Below, piece by piece: positions 44,982-55,107 of a stretch of DNA of 64,000 nt. The number at the start of each line of letters is the position of its first letter. The stretch's first letter is position 1. The DNA lies in contig QPMI01000049.1 in the NCBI GenBank assembly GCA_004431415.1, positions 279,245 through 343,244 on the forward strand, given 5' to 3'. The DNA comes from Cyanophora paradoxa. Its lineage: Eukaryota > Glaucocystophyceae > Cyanophorales > Cyanophoraceae. A program made the position numbers and the translations under genes. The notes under the pieces were generated by a model. The model saw nothing but the letters and a program-made list of their open reading frames with translations. It did not search any database and was not told the origin of the DNA.

Positions 44982-47480
44982 ATGCAAATGGCGACAGACC
45001 CAGAGACTTCGGATCCGACTTCTCATGCATATGATCATTGTAGCATCGGCTATGGCCGCGTTGACAGGATTTGCCGAGCTCGGTCTTTTGCCGTGGCTGT
45101 ATTGATTGTTCTGGCGATGTTTGCCTTCGCGCCAGTGACAAGGTCCCAGATGACCATGACAGGTACGCCCCTGAGCTTTCTCCATTTGCGATGCCGCGCG
45201 TGCGCGCAATTGGTGTTCAGTGAAGAGACTCAGCGACTCGGATCGCGGTCGCGCAGTTGAGAAACCCGTGATTACGAGCATTTTTCCGACTGGAGGGAGC
45301 ATTGCGGGAGGGCTCAGGTATGCAGACAACCGGCGTATGCGCGGCAAGTCCTGGCTTGTACTAAGCACATTTTGCACCTTTATCAGATTGACCATCAAAG
45401 GGACTGGGTTTTCGCCATACAGGGGCGACATGAAAAGGTGCGACGATCAATCATTAAAAGCCGCATCGCGCACGTGTGCCTCTCCTTTCACCGTACCTTG
45501 ACCACGCGCATGCGCATGCGCAGCTTCAACGACGTCCGCGTGGGAGGAGCGCCCTGCGATGTGGTCAGCGCGCGCCCGGCACTCTTCATTTTCGCCCCGC
45601 GCCGTGATCTAGATCTGACGAATGACAACTGCTGGCGCGCAGGTTCTTTTCCCGGCAGTCCAGCAAGCAGGTGCATCCTAGGCCTGCAGCTAGCGCTGCC
45701 AACGTCTGTACCTGGCTGACCTTCGGAATCGATACCATTGACATCCATCTATGCGCTGTTATTGTGCAGACCCATGCACCACGATCCACCAAATTGTCTG
45801 CATCACTTCGCCAAGGCCTTGTTACAAGGAGTCTGCGACTGATACCGAACTGCTTCTCTGTGAAGGAGATGTGCGCATGCCCATGCGCCGGGAATGACAG
45901 CGCCCTAGGCCTATATCAAGGCCTGCATATGAACGATGTAAGCTTGCAATTTTTGAGTTCCGCTTGCAGGTCGATGTGGTGGTCAACGTGGTGGAAGGAG
46001 ACACGATTCAGTCGACAACTGCTTCATCCAAGTTCCGGTACAAATATAAATCGTCAAAGTGCGTCGTCCATTGCGATGGCTTCGATGCACGTGCAAATAT
46101 GAATGTGCGCTCAACGTGCGTCTTCGCCCCAGCATGCCACTTTTCAAGTACGTAGAACCGTCATATGGCAGTTTTGGCGACAAAGCCACGGTAAGTTTTG
46201 ACGACTAATCTCTAGATCTGCGAAATTCGATGCTCTGGTTTTCGATGGGAATCCGATACTGATTAACACATCGACGCAACACTCTATTCTTCGAATCAGG
46301 TTCACATTGATGGTAAGCGATGGGCTGGAGCTCTTTGAATAAATTCCCGTCGATTTTCGCTGATCGCGGGGCTGCTCGTTTCGCAGGCACAACGTACGCC
46401 CCCAAGGACCGGTTCTGTAATGATCGTGCTGCCTGAAACTAGCCACACTCTTTCTCGCAGCACCTGGTATTATGTTGCGAATGGGGCGAACGGTGATGGC
46501 ATGCAGAACATTGCGATCACCACCGGCAACCAGGAGGGTCGCTTCGTTCTTCGCAATCTCTCTGCACCGTATGCACGCACGCGCAGCTCTTTGAATTTCG
46601 CCCCGAGACTCACGTTGCGTTTTCAAGGGACCGCGGGTGGTTGCAGCCTGTAGAGGAGTTGGACCCGGTCACCGGCAGGGCCACTGTGTAGTGCGTACTG
46701 CGGACATCTGCTAAACTTCCTGCCGCCCTTTGTTTCTTTTCTGCCGCATTTTTTCCTCTTTTGCCGCATCCTTTATTGGACATGCGATCCGGCATCTTTT
46801 TCTTCTTCTGCCGCCTAGGCTGGCAAAGCACCGCTTAAACTTTTGTCTAGTTCCCTTGGCATTGTCTTGCTGAAGGTCTCTCGCGCCGTATGCAAACGCT
46901 TTCGCTTTCGCTGATCACGAGCAACGACGTACACTCAGCAACTTCGCAACGGGTCTCGTGGGTCAGAGCGCCGCGGGATCGTACGTTCTTCGAATTCAGG
47001 CAAGCAGTGCCGGGCGGGGCTCGCTTTCTTTTCTGTGATTGAACTTTCTGTATTCGCAGTTCGACAACGCACCCGATCCTTCCGGCTATGCAATCGTTCG
47101 CGAGAGCAGCAAGCAAATGGACATCCGGGGCAATCGCTACACATTCCAGGTGCGAACACGTGTGCGATCCTGATCATGTTCTACGATGCGAACTGACGTC
47201 CGGATCCCTTGCAGGTCGTCCCTTCAATCAACGCTGTGTCTGCTTCGCGCTCTTCAACTGAAGGAGGACTGCAAGTCACAATCACCGGCACGAACTTTGC
47301 GGGCAGCGCCGTCGCGACGACTGCGAGGGTCTCAGGCGTCGAGTGCCCCGTCAGCTACTCGACCTGGGACACGGTGGTTTGCACGACGAGCAGGGGCACG
47401 CCGCCTGCGGGCGGGCAGCTCGAGCTCTTCCCCGGCTCCCGACACTGGGAGCCAGAAATTAAGTTTACCATATGGTAAAC
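44982..47480 (+). CDS. IPT/TIG-domain surface protein (fibrocystin-L/plexin-like repeats), C-terminus unresolved
   Basis: It is probably a secreted or membrane-anchored adhesion protein. The first exon (44982-45162) has a cytosolic leader and one hydrophobic span, RSFAVAVLIVLAMFAFAPV, before a gtacgc donor. The second exon (45257-45317) opens directly into an IPT fold, VEKPVITSIFPTGGSIAGGL. Then come LTIKGTGFSPYRGDMK (45387-45437), FNDVRVGGAPCDVV (45524-45567), HQIVCITSPR (about 45775) and VDVVVNVVEGDTIQSTTASS (45970-46060). A second repeat begins YVEPSYGSFGDKAT (about 46150). Later exons give GMQNIAITTGNQEGRFVLRN and FDNAPDPSGYAIVRESSKQM (47060-47149). The last clear exon (47215-47420) is a third IPT repeat, PSINAVSASRSSTEGGLQVT. 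The intron 47000-47059 has a GC donor. After 47460 the frame runs into a GTAAAG repeat; the gene may end there or continue across a long intron. Confidence 0.78.
47000..47059 (+). other. GC-AG intron in the IPT gene
   Basis: The exon ends GSYVLRIQ and the next opens FDNAPDPSGY. The donor is CAG then GCAAGC and the acceptor ATTCGCAG, 60 bases. No other donor restores the frame. Confidence 0.75.
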
Positions 47481-47665
47481 TTAGGGTGTGGTAAAGTTGT
47501 GCTGTTTGCGTTACACCACTGTAAAGTCACCAGGGTAAAGTCGCCGGGGTAAAGTCAGGGTGGTAAAGTTGTGAAAAGCGGGGTAAAGACGTCGGTGTAA
47601 ACTCGCCGAGGTAAAGTTGGCGAGGTAAAGACGTCGGGGTAAACTCGCCGAGGTAATGTTGGTTT
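47461..47665. repeat. Degenerate GGTAAAGT/GGTAAACT array headed by a palindrome
   Basis: A perfect 22-base palindrome (47461-47482, centre CATATG) is followed by about ten copies of gtaaagt or gtaaact at 10-25 base spacing, with shared spacers such as cgccgagg and gacgtcgg. Each copy resembles a 5' splice donor. It abuts the last recognisable IPT exon. Confidence 0.7.
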
Positions 47666-48164
47666 CGGTGCAGCGGTTCACTTTTTTACGTTTTTTTGCT
47701 TTTTTTTATTTTTTCTGTAAAAGCTATCTATAGCAGCCCATCTTCAAGCGATACTGCGCGCGAGCTCTATCCTAGAGCTAGCTAATCGGTTTGATGAATG
47801 CTTCGTATTCCTGAAATCTGCAGCTGGGACGGAATTCTTCTTATTTGCGTGCGCATGCGGACTGGCGGGATGCGCACCAGCCTGGCAGTCATTAATCAAG
47901 CTCATCTCCACCAACCTGGCTGCGGTGCGTAGTCATCTCCTCCTCGTCCGACGACAAGCCGGACTCATCCCATCAGGAATATTTGATGCCACTGCTGCAG
48001 CTGATTTCCCTGTGGCAAGTGTGACCAGCAGGTCCAGTGGCTCTGAACGTGATGAAGATCCTTGCTGAAGTGTCACGTCCATTGCAGTCTCCTCCTGCAT
48101 CATGATGTTGCAGCAGCGACACAAGGAGAGGAGAGTTAAAGAATGAACGAACCAGGAGACGGAC
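47666..48164. other. Gap, no gene assigned
   Basis: A T-rich tract (47685-47716) lies 25 bases after a ggtgcag acceptor-like site, so exons of the IPT gene could continue here. I could not extend them. A CATCATGATG palindrome lies at 48097. Confidence 0.35.
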
Positions 48165-48441
48165 ATTAGCGTCCTTGAAGAAGCGACCGTAATCGGCAGT
48201 CGCTCTTTCGAACTCGGGATTCTGAACGCGATGGAGCGAAGAATCGGCTTCAAATCGGCGCGCGATCTCTGCCTCATCAGCCTCGTTCTGTCGATGCCGA
48301 GATTGCTGCTCGGCCTGCTCAGCCTGAAGCTTCTTCATGTCCTCATCATTCGAATTCTGACTGTCTTGGCTGGCTGCGTTCGACTTTGCTCTCATCTCTT
48401 CCTCCTCCAGCTGCCTCTTGTCCTTCCGCTCTTCCTTTTCG
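48165..48441 (-). CDS. Exon of an unknown charged coiled-coil protein
   Basis: One exon, about 92 codons, acceptor AAG at 48442 and a gtccgt donor at 48164. It encodes EEEMRAKSNAASQDSQNSND, MKKLQAEQAEQQSRHRQNEA and HRVQNPEFERATADYGRFFK. It is strongly helical and charged and probably belongs to the same gene as the exon ending at 49288. No family is recognised. Its codon use and AT content are typical of this right half of the window. Confidence 0.5.
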
Positions 48442-49079
48442 CTTCAAAGGCGTCGCGGTACACCCATTGCTCAATGACCCAGTCACCAGGCACATGAATC
48501 TACGGAATCATGAGTCAAAGTGCTAGCCGTCCAGTATTTCATATACTTCTTACCACGTCACTGCGACTCTTTGCCAGCAAATCGTGCAGCTTGTTGCTTG
48601 AGCCGAATCCGAGCTTATCAGCGACCAAAGTCGGTGGCGTCGGCGAAACTCCAAGCCAGTATGCCCTGAACAAAAGACGTCAAACATGTCGCGGATTTTT
48701 GCATTATTGATGCGCAATCACATCATATCCTGATCCGCGACTGTGTCTTTCAGAGGAGTATACACTCCGTAGATGGATACTCTTGAAGATCGTATTCTTG
48801 CAAGCATGGCGCGTACCTGCATTGGAAAATCATAAACATAATGCTTGATGCGAGAAAGACAACAATTGAATGGCGCACGACCCCAAACATGAAATGGCCT
48901 GGCTTCGTGCGGAATCCGAGGAAAGCGGGAACAAGGAAGCCTTTCTCGGTCTTCTCCCAGTGCGTAACGAGAACGCCGCCAGGGTCCGTTCTCGAGTTTG
49001 TACTCCAGCCGGAGTTCAGTACGAATAGCGTCTTCTGACCAGAAGGGGGCTCGGCCTCGTGCACTTTCCAGATCCAGAT

Positions 49080-49288
49080 CCCGGAGATCCGGCTGGCGGC
49101 GGCGGCTGAAACGGGAGTTTGACGAGGACCCGCTGATTCCGCTCCCCATTCGCCTCGTTGTGCACTTTCTGAGAGTCGAATTCCAACTCGTCTTTGAGCT
49201 TGAGAGCAGCTAGCACATCGCGACGGATTCGCTGGTCTTCCGTCTTGCTTCGCTTGGCTTTCGGAGCCTCCATCTGCGGCATATGCAA
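49080..49288 (-). CDS. Exon of an unknown nuclear-type basic protein
   Basis: The frame gives EAPKAKRSKTEDQRIRRDVL, KLKDELEFDSQKVHNEANGE and LVKLPFQPPPPAG. The basic KAKRSK could be a nuclear localisation signal. A following stretch, TELRLEYKLENGPWRRSRYA (about 48950-49030), is also protein-like in another frame, implying an intron between them. Likely 5' to the exon at 48165-48441. Function unknown. Confidence 0.45.
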
Positions 49289-49546
49289 GTCAATAAGCGC
49301 ATATGCAAGTCAATAAGCAGACATATGCAGCCGGCAAGTTTCACCCACACCGCCAATGTCGAACTGGAATTCAGCGAATCGTGATCAGCCCCCCCCCCCC
49401 CCCCCCCCCCCCCGAAAGAGAAAATCCCGAAAGAGAACCCTCGAAAACCGCATGACAAAATAAGAAGTGCAAAACGCTCGCAAAGCAAAAGCGCAAAGCG
49501 GCAATTGAGACGCAAGTGAATTCGCAAATGTGACTTGAGCGACTGC

Positions 49547-50215
49547 GTCCATCTCGAACACCTAGCTGCACCGGTCAGGTTGCCGGGTTCCGGACCTGCC
49601 CGTGCACGTGTCGACTTCCTCTCTTTGCAGAGCCCGGGCGTACGCCGTCCATCTCGAACACCTAGCTGCACCGGTCAGGTTGCCGGGTTCCGGACCTGCC
49701 CGTGCACGTGTCGACTTCCTCTCTTTGCAGAGGCCCGGGCGTACGCCGTCCATCTCGAACACCTAGCTGCACGGTCAGGTTGCGGGTTCCGGACCTGCCT
49801 GTGCACGTGTCGACTTCCTCTCTTTGCAGAGGCCGGCGTACGCCGTCATCTCGAACACCTAGCTGCACCGGTCAGTTGCCGGTTCCGACCTGCCCGTGCA
49901 CGTGTCGACTTCCTCTTCTCTTTGCAGAGGCCCGGCGTACGCCGTCCATCTCGAACACCTAGCTGCACCGGTCAGGTTGCCGGTTCCGGACCTGCCTGTG
50001 CACGTGTCGACTTCCTCTCTTTGCAGAGGCCGGGCGTACGCCCTCCATCTCGAACACCTAGCTGCACCGGTCAGGTTGCCGGTTCCGGACCTGCCGTGCA
50101 CGTGTCGACTTCCTCTCTTTGCAGTCGACTTCCTCTCTCTGCAGAGGCCCGGGCGTACGCCGTCCATCTCGAACACCTAGCTGCACCGGTCAGGTTGCCG
50201 GGTTCCGGACCTGGC
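49547..50215. repeat. Minisatellite, about seven units of 97-101 bases
   Basis: Units start at about 49547, 49647, 49748, 49845, 49944, 50042 and 50161. Each contains catctcgaacacctagctgc, ggttgccgggttccggacct and cgtgcacgtgtcgacttcct followed by CTCTTTGCAG. Small indels break any single frame, yet several frames stay open because the unit lacks stops. The CTCTTTGCAG looks like a splice acceptor in every unit. Confidence 0.9.
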
Positions 50216-50449
50216 TCTGTCAAAATGGCTCTGATGGTGTGTTATCTGCAAAAACGCAAGCGCGAGAGCAATGTGCAGGCACGCTTTTGCATGAACATCT
50301 AGATAGATGGAAAGAAGGGATGAAGAGCAAAGACAGCGTGTGAAGAGAAATTGACAGAGGGCACACGTTTTTCACAGAGGCTTCGTCACCATCATCGTCC
50401 TGATCCCTATTCATTGGTTCATTAATGACACGCAAATTATGAGCAGCAT

Positions 50450-50701
50450 TTATGTAAATATGTCGATTGACACGACCGAAGAAAAATTGCTCACTGATCT
50501 CTTCGAGCCCTCCTTCCTCCTCCCCTCCTTGTTTCCCCTTGCTGGCCGCGCCAGCATGCTTGTTCCCGGCACCAGCATGCTTGTTCCCGCACCAGCTGCA
50601 GATGCCTTGATCCTCGGCTTTTTGGAGGCGACGGCACTATTTGCTTCGGACTCGAGCTCCTCCTGCATCGGTGGATCGATTCGATTAATGGATCGATACA
50701 A
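50450..50701 (-). CDS. Possible exon, unknown acidic/basic stretch
   Basis: The minus-strand frame reads DPPMQEELESEANSAVASKK, then KPRIKASAAGAG and a duplicated GTSMLVP motif. The DNA behind the duplicate (gcatgcttgttcccg, twice at 50560-50590) is a short tandem repeat. No family is recognised and the exon ends are not fixed. Confidence 0.3.
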   Translation of the reverse strand: MYRSINRIDPPMQEELESEANSAVASKKPRIKASAAGAGTSMLVPGTSMLARPARGNKEGRRKEGSKRSVSNFSSVVSIDIFT

Positions 50702-51127
50702 TTAAGATATAACGACGTGATGCATCAGAAGCAGGCCAGATGTTGGCTCGGATGCACTCGTGTTAGCAGTGCTCTTTTGAAGAAGATTTCCTGCCCAGAA
50801 AATCGCTCGTTTCGCTCCGTTCGCCACTTGCATGTTCGGCTGCACCGGACCGCAGTCATCAAAGTAGCAACGAAAACCATCTTGGAAAGACTACGTGACT
50901 TACAACCTGCGCGGCGTCAATCAGTCCGGTTCCACGTGCTGCACACAATCCAAGAATTCTGACTGACCATCTGCACCGCGATCTCTTTTGCGACGCCTTT
51001 CTTCATGTAGAAGTATGGAATCTGTTTCTGAACCCAAGTTGGACAAACAGATGTCACGACAACCAGATCGTGGGCGCTCTGTACGGCATCGCAAAGGGCC
51101 TCGTCACGAGAACACGATTACTGGCGC

Positions 51128-51310
51128 TCATAAGGTAGTATTCAACGCATGCACCTCCTCCAATTCAAACAGGTTGGCCCGTACAAGCTGCGGATTGACG
51201 AATGATAAATCCACACGGCCGACGTACAACCCTGTCCCGACTATCTCGGCTGTCGCATTCGGAGCCCCAACGTGCATCAAGTCCACCAGCTCGAACTTGT
51301 TGAAGCGCAT
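51128..51310 (-). CDS. Exon of an unknown protein
   Basis: The frame NKFELVDLMHVGAPNATAEI, GLYVGRVDLSFVNPQLVRAN, LFELEEVHALN has ordinary globular composition and a beta-rich pattern. It is probably spliced to minus-strand exons further right (51620-51880 contains a hydrophobic HIFVFLIIIIHRHT). No family was identified. Confidence 0.35.
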   Translation of the reverse strand: MRFNKFELVDLMHVGAPNATAEIVGTGLYVGRVDLSFVNPQLVRANLFELEEVHALNTTL

Positions 51311-52474
51311 CAGACTGTTAGAATCGCTTCCGGTGCAGCAAGGAACGATTCACTGCGAAACGAAATCAGGTACGTCAAGATATCGAAAAATGAACAACAA
51401 GTACTGAAGTCTCCGGGCTGATGATTTGCTTAGAGAACTTATCAACCTCTTTTGCCCGCTCGACTTCTCGTTTCTGCATGCGTTTCATCTTTTTCGGCCA
51501 TTATACAAGGTGCGCCGTTCTGTCGCAAGAATGAGAAACCGTGGACAGCACATTTAAGATAATGGCTGGCACACAGCCACAGTAGTCCTCCATTCCGTGG
51601 TGCGACTTTGAACAAGATATCTAACGTGACCCTTTAGCCATTCCGTCACAACCTTTTCCGTGAACGGCTCCTGACGTGGTATGTCGGTGAATGATGATGA
51701 TGAGGAAAACAAAGATATGAACCGGTGCTGGATTTCCGTCTGGAACTCCTTCAGGATAAACGCCGTTTGCTGTCATTGTGCAACAGGTGTACTTGAGGGC
51801 GAGAAGGATGCGTTGAATCAGCTCTGTAGCGGACCATCGGAATTTAAAAAAGATATCATATTCCGAAAAAGCGATTCGCACTGCTGTACGATGTTTTCAT
51901 CTCAAGCCAAATGGTTGCCCAAGTGCGTCCAAATGCCTGAAGATATACCATAAATTGATACGAATAAAAGGAGACCGAGCATTGTGAATGAAGACTCGTG
52001 GATTCTTTTCGTCGCGCCTTCCGAGAAGAGAAACCTGAGCGTGGTTGGCGTTTTGCAATGGAAACTGAATGGAAATCTGAACTGAATGGTGAATGCAAAT
52101 CCGAACCATGCGTGATGGCCACGCAATCAACGCCCACAGGAAGCGCAGTGTCGTAGCTGTTTTCTCGGAGCTTCGCGAAGAGTGCAAGAAGAGCTTCACG
52201 CTGCCGACACGGATTTCATCAAAAAAATGAATCCGGTCATAAGGACATGAAGAAAGCGAACAGCCATCGCGATGACTGGTGTCTGCGGCTCTGATATTCA
52301 ACGGTCCCAATCAGAAGCCGCACTGAAGCCTCCAGCGTTGCCTTGAAGTCTACAGGACTTGTGGACGGCCGCGAAGATCGTGTTCGAGACGTCTGATTGT
52401 TTTTGTCATGCGCACGTATGTTGGTCATGTTTTGATCATGTGCGTGTGTAATTCGAAAAACGCACCAAAGACTC

Positions 52475-53675
52475 TCATGATATCGTCGACAAGAGTCTGT
52501 ACTTGAAGAGGCCAAGCTCCTCTGGATCGTTCGCAGGCTGCCTGAGAACCGATGCTGTTTGTGAGAGCGTAAGTTCTTCAACGTGCGATTGCAAACAGCA
52601 ATCGAGTTCACCCCACGCATTGGCGTTACTGCGACCGCCCGAAAGCGGTGCGCAGCGAGACCCGCGTATGAGTTCTCCTTCTCCGACCCCTCGCGGTCGG
52701 ATCCATCGTTTTGTTCTCATCGTTCTTCTGAAGGATTGCTGTCGTCGATCTGCCGACTGTATTCACGCTCTGATTCTTCAGAATCTGCGCTTCCCATCAG
52801 TTTGCGATAGCAATACACAACAGCAGGACCACATTCGAGCAAGGAAGCAGCGTTCGCCAAAAGCGTCATCGGCTTCCACAAAATCAGAGGCGTAACCGGT
52901 GAAGAAGAAATTGCAGACACAAAGAAAGACAGCACCTTCAGAGGACCTCCTTTATCAGCAGTCTGAGGGCAAAGCACCGACCAGATTTCAGACCGGCAGC
53001 ATCGATATTCGAATGGTGAAACAACGGGAAATCACCTTCAACGAAGGAACTGCCGCTGGAATATTTTCGCCAGAGACGGTTGCTGCCTGAAGCAACAGCA
53101 ACGGCAAAGGTTTCAGCACTCGGCATCAGCATTCGAACGCTCGAATTGCTGAAGAACACCGTTTTGAAGCGGCCGCCAGAGGAGTTTCCGGCCTGAACAT
53201 GTGAGGAGAGCTCTTAGCATCGGCTGTCAAGTCCATAAAGCGCTGGATGCATGCACACCGCTGGAACTGGAACGGGTTCTCCGCCTTTGCTTCGGTTTCC
53301 ACAGTTCGGGACCTTCCAATAGCTGCACATGTAGTGTAAGCTGTTATACTAGCGGGACGAGTAAGACTGCGTACATTCAACGCAAGTATTTCTGGCCAGA
53401 GTGCATCTCCTCGCCGCTTCTTGATTTTCTGCCAGAAGAGCATCAAAATTTGAAGGATCAATATCAACATCGTCTGCCAGCAAGTCACAGGAGCTGTACA
53501 GGGAATCAACCTTTCGCAACACAGCTTCGTATTTGCAAAATGAATGCGCACGTGATGAGGCCAAGCGTAGATCGATGTCGCGAACCTCCTGAGCAGCAGC
53601 ATGAAGCTCTCTTACGCTCTTCATCGCGTCTCCGAGAACAGGCGGAATGACAATTTTGCTCGATATCGGTAACAC
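52475..53675 (-). CDS. Cluster of minus-strand exons, unknown gene
   Basis: From the right, 53349-53675 gives VRELHAAAQEVRDIDLRLAS and KVDSLYSSCDLLADDVDIDP, a helical stretch. Next come RFMDLTADAKSSPHMFRPET (about 53170-53260), KLMGSADSEESEREYSRQID (about 52740-52810) and HVEELTLSQTASVLRQPAND (about 52520-52580). All are credible protein sequence but frames change between them, so introns must lie between. I could not place the splice sites or name a family. Confidence 0.35.
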
Positions 53676-54360
53676 TTCGTTGGCTTCTTCGACTGCAGCT
53701 AGAAAAGCTCGTTCGACGTTAAAAACCTGATTGGAACCACGCCCGTTGGTCTAATTGCGACGATTGCATAGAAGGAACCTAACGTGGGCGCACGTTGTCG
53801 TATCATAGTTCATGTGCACGGCCGGAGGTTCTGCACGTCCACAATCTCTGTGGAGCTAATGAAACGATTGCAACAGCGGCATATCCACAGCGTACGCGTA
53901 CACATAGACCTTGTGGAGCTCATTGAACAACGCAGTCCTCCACTTGAAGACATTTGCTTTTCGTGCTACGATTACTGCGCAGGCTTGGTACCGCGGAAAA
54001 GCGCACCATAGTACAAGCATGCGCACCATTTGCACGCTAGCTTCCGCTGGGGTCGCGGTAACGCATGCACGCCACTAGTGCTCACTGGCGCCGCGGGCTG
54101 GCCATTGGGCAGTCAACTCTGCGAACAGCGCTAAGTGACATTCTGTTGCTGTCTCATTGCTGCCTAGGAGCGCATCTCATCGCCTAGGTGCGCATCTCAT
54201 CGCGTCGCTGTACCGGCTTCGGAAAACTCCGATCGCACTACAGCAAGACTAAGCACACTCAGAAGAGCTCAAGATGCTTACGGATGGTCGAGATGCTCCA
54301 CGCCGATGTTTTCAAACTGCGCCGTGTACCCCCGGGGGGAAGAACCTGGAGCAGCGGTGC

Positions 54361-55107
54361 GAACCACGCCATGCAGCGGTCAGAGCGACTGCGGTGCGAA
54401 TGTCAGAAGTGTCAAGGCAAGTTAGTGCGTCCTGAGGTTTTCAATGCACATCAACTGCTAGCGCACACCGGATTCAGTAGCAGCGATCGGCAGTCGAGTG
54501 CCCTTGCTCGCGCTGCAATGGAAGCGCGTCTCGTCTTGGTGCAAGGATACATTTGCACCTAGACAAATATGGATCCAGTCTAGTAGAGCAAGCTGCCCGG
54601 AGAGCTCCTGTAAGCGATTTCGTTCCTTTCGTAGCCGAAGTTCTTGACGTACCGATCCCGACAATTTCGTTCGAGCGGCACTAAGAAGACGACGATTAGC
54701 AGCCCGGCAGCACTTCAAGGCAACGAGCGACAAACAGATTCCAATTCGAAGCGCAAACGTGTCAACAATAAAGCCGCTCGTATGCTGCGAAGCTGGTAGA
54801 TATACTGATCGTATTGGTCCTCAAGAAAACGGCAATGAACCTGGACATGATCCAATATCGTCGATGCATCGATGGCGATGATCATGCTCATGAGGCTTTC
54901 GACGACCCAGCCGCAGAGGAAGGCCAAGCGGACGACATACGTGCAGACCAGCTAGGCGGATCAAGTGGATTATGGCTAGAGTCGATCAGGACGCAGCGCT
55001 CGACGGCTCAGATGATGAATGCACTACCAACAGGCAGAATTTTTATTCTGAGCCTCTTTTTGAGGGCTGTAAAGTGTCGGTGCGTGCTGGAGCATTCAAT
55101 ACATTGC
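54361..55107 (+). CDS. Fragment resembling CACTA-type Tnp2 transposase
   Basis: Two features follow the order seen in Tnp2-like transposases. The first is a Cys/His motif, RCECQKCQGKLVRPEVF with a downstream HQLLAH (54389-54475). The second, after an acidic linker (SDDECTTNRQNF), is SEPLFEGCKVSVRAGAFNTL (55039-55098), the EPLYxGxxxSV motif preceding the catalytic core. The frames differ, so an intron or a break lies between. No DDE triad was located downstream. It could be a decayed element or a host gene derived from one. Confidence 0.4.

Noticed and set aside
47461-47665. Telomere-like repeat (GGTAAAG compared with TTTAGGG-type)
   Set aside because: The spacing is irregular, the unit is not a telomeric permutation, and unique sequence lies on both sides.
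49547-50215. CRISPR array
   Set aside because: The whole 100-base unit is repeated without unique spacers, and the host is clearly a eukaryote.
49535-50302. 255-codon frame across the minisatellite as a repeat protein
   Set aside because: Indels between units shift the frame, and several frames are open only because the unit lacks stops. No start or domain supports it.
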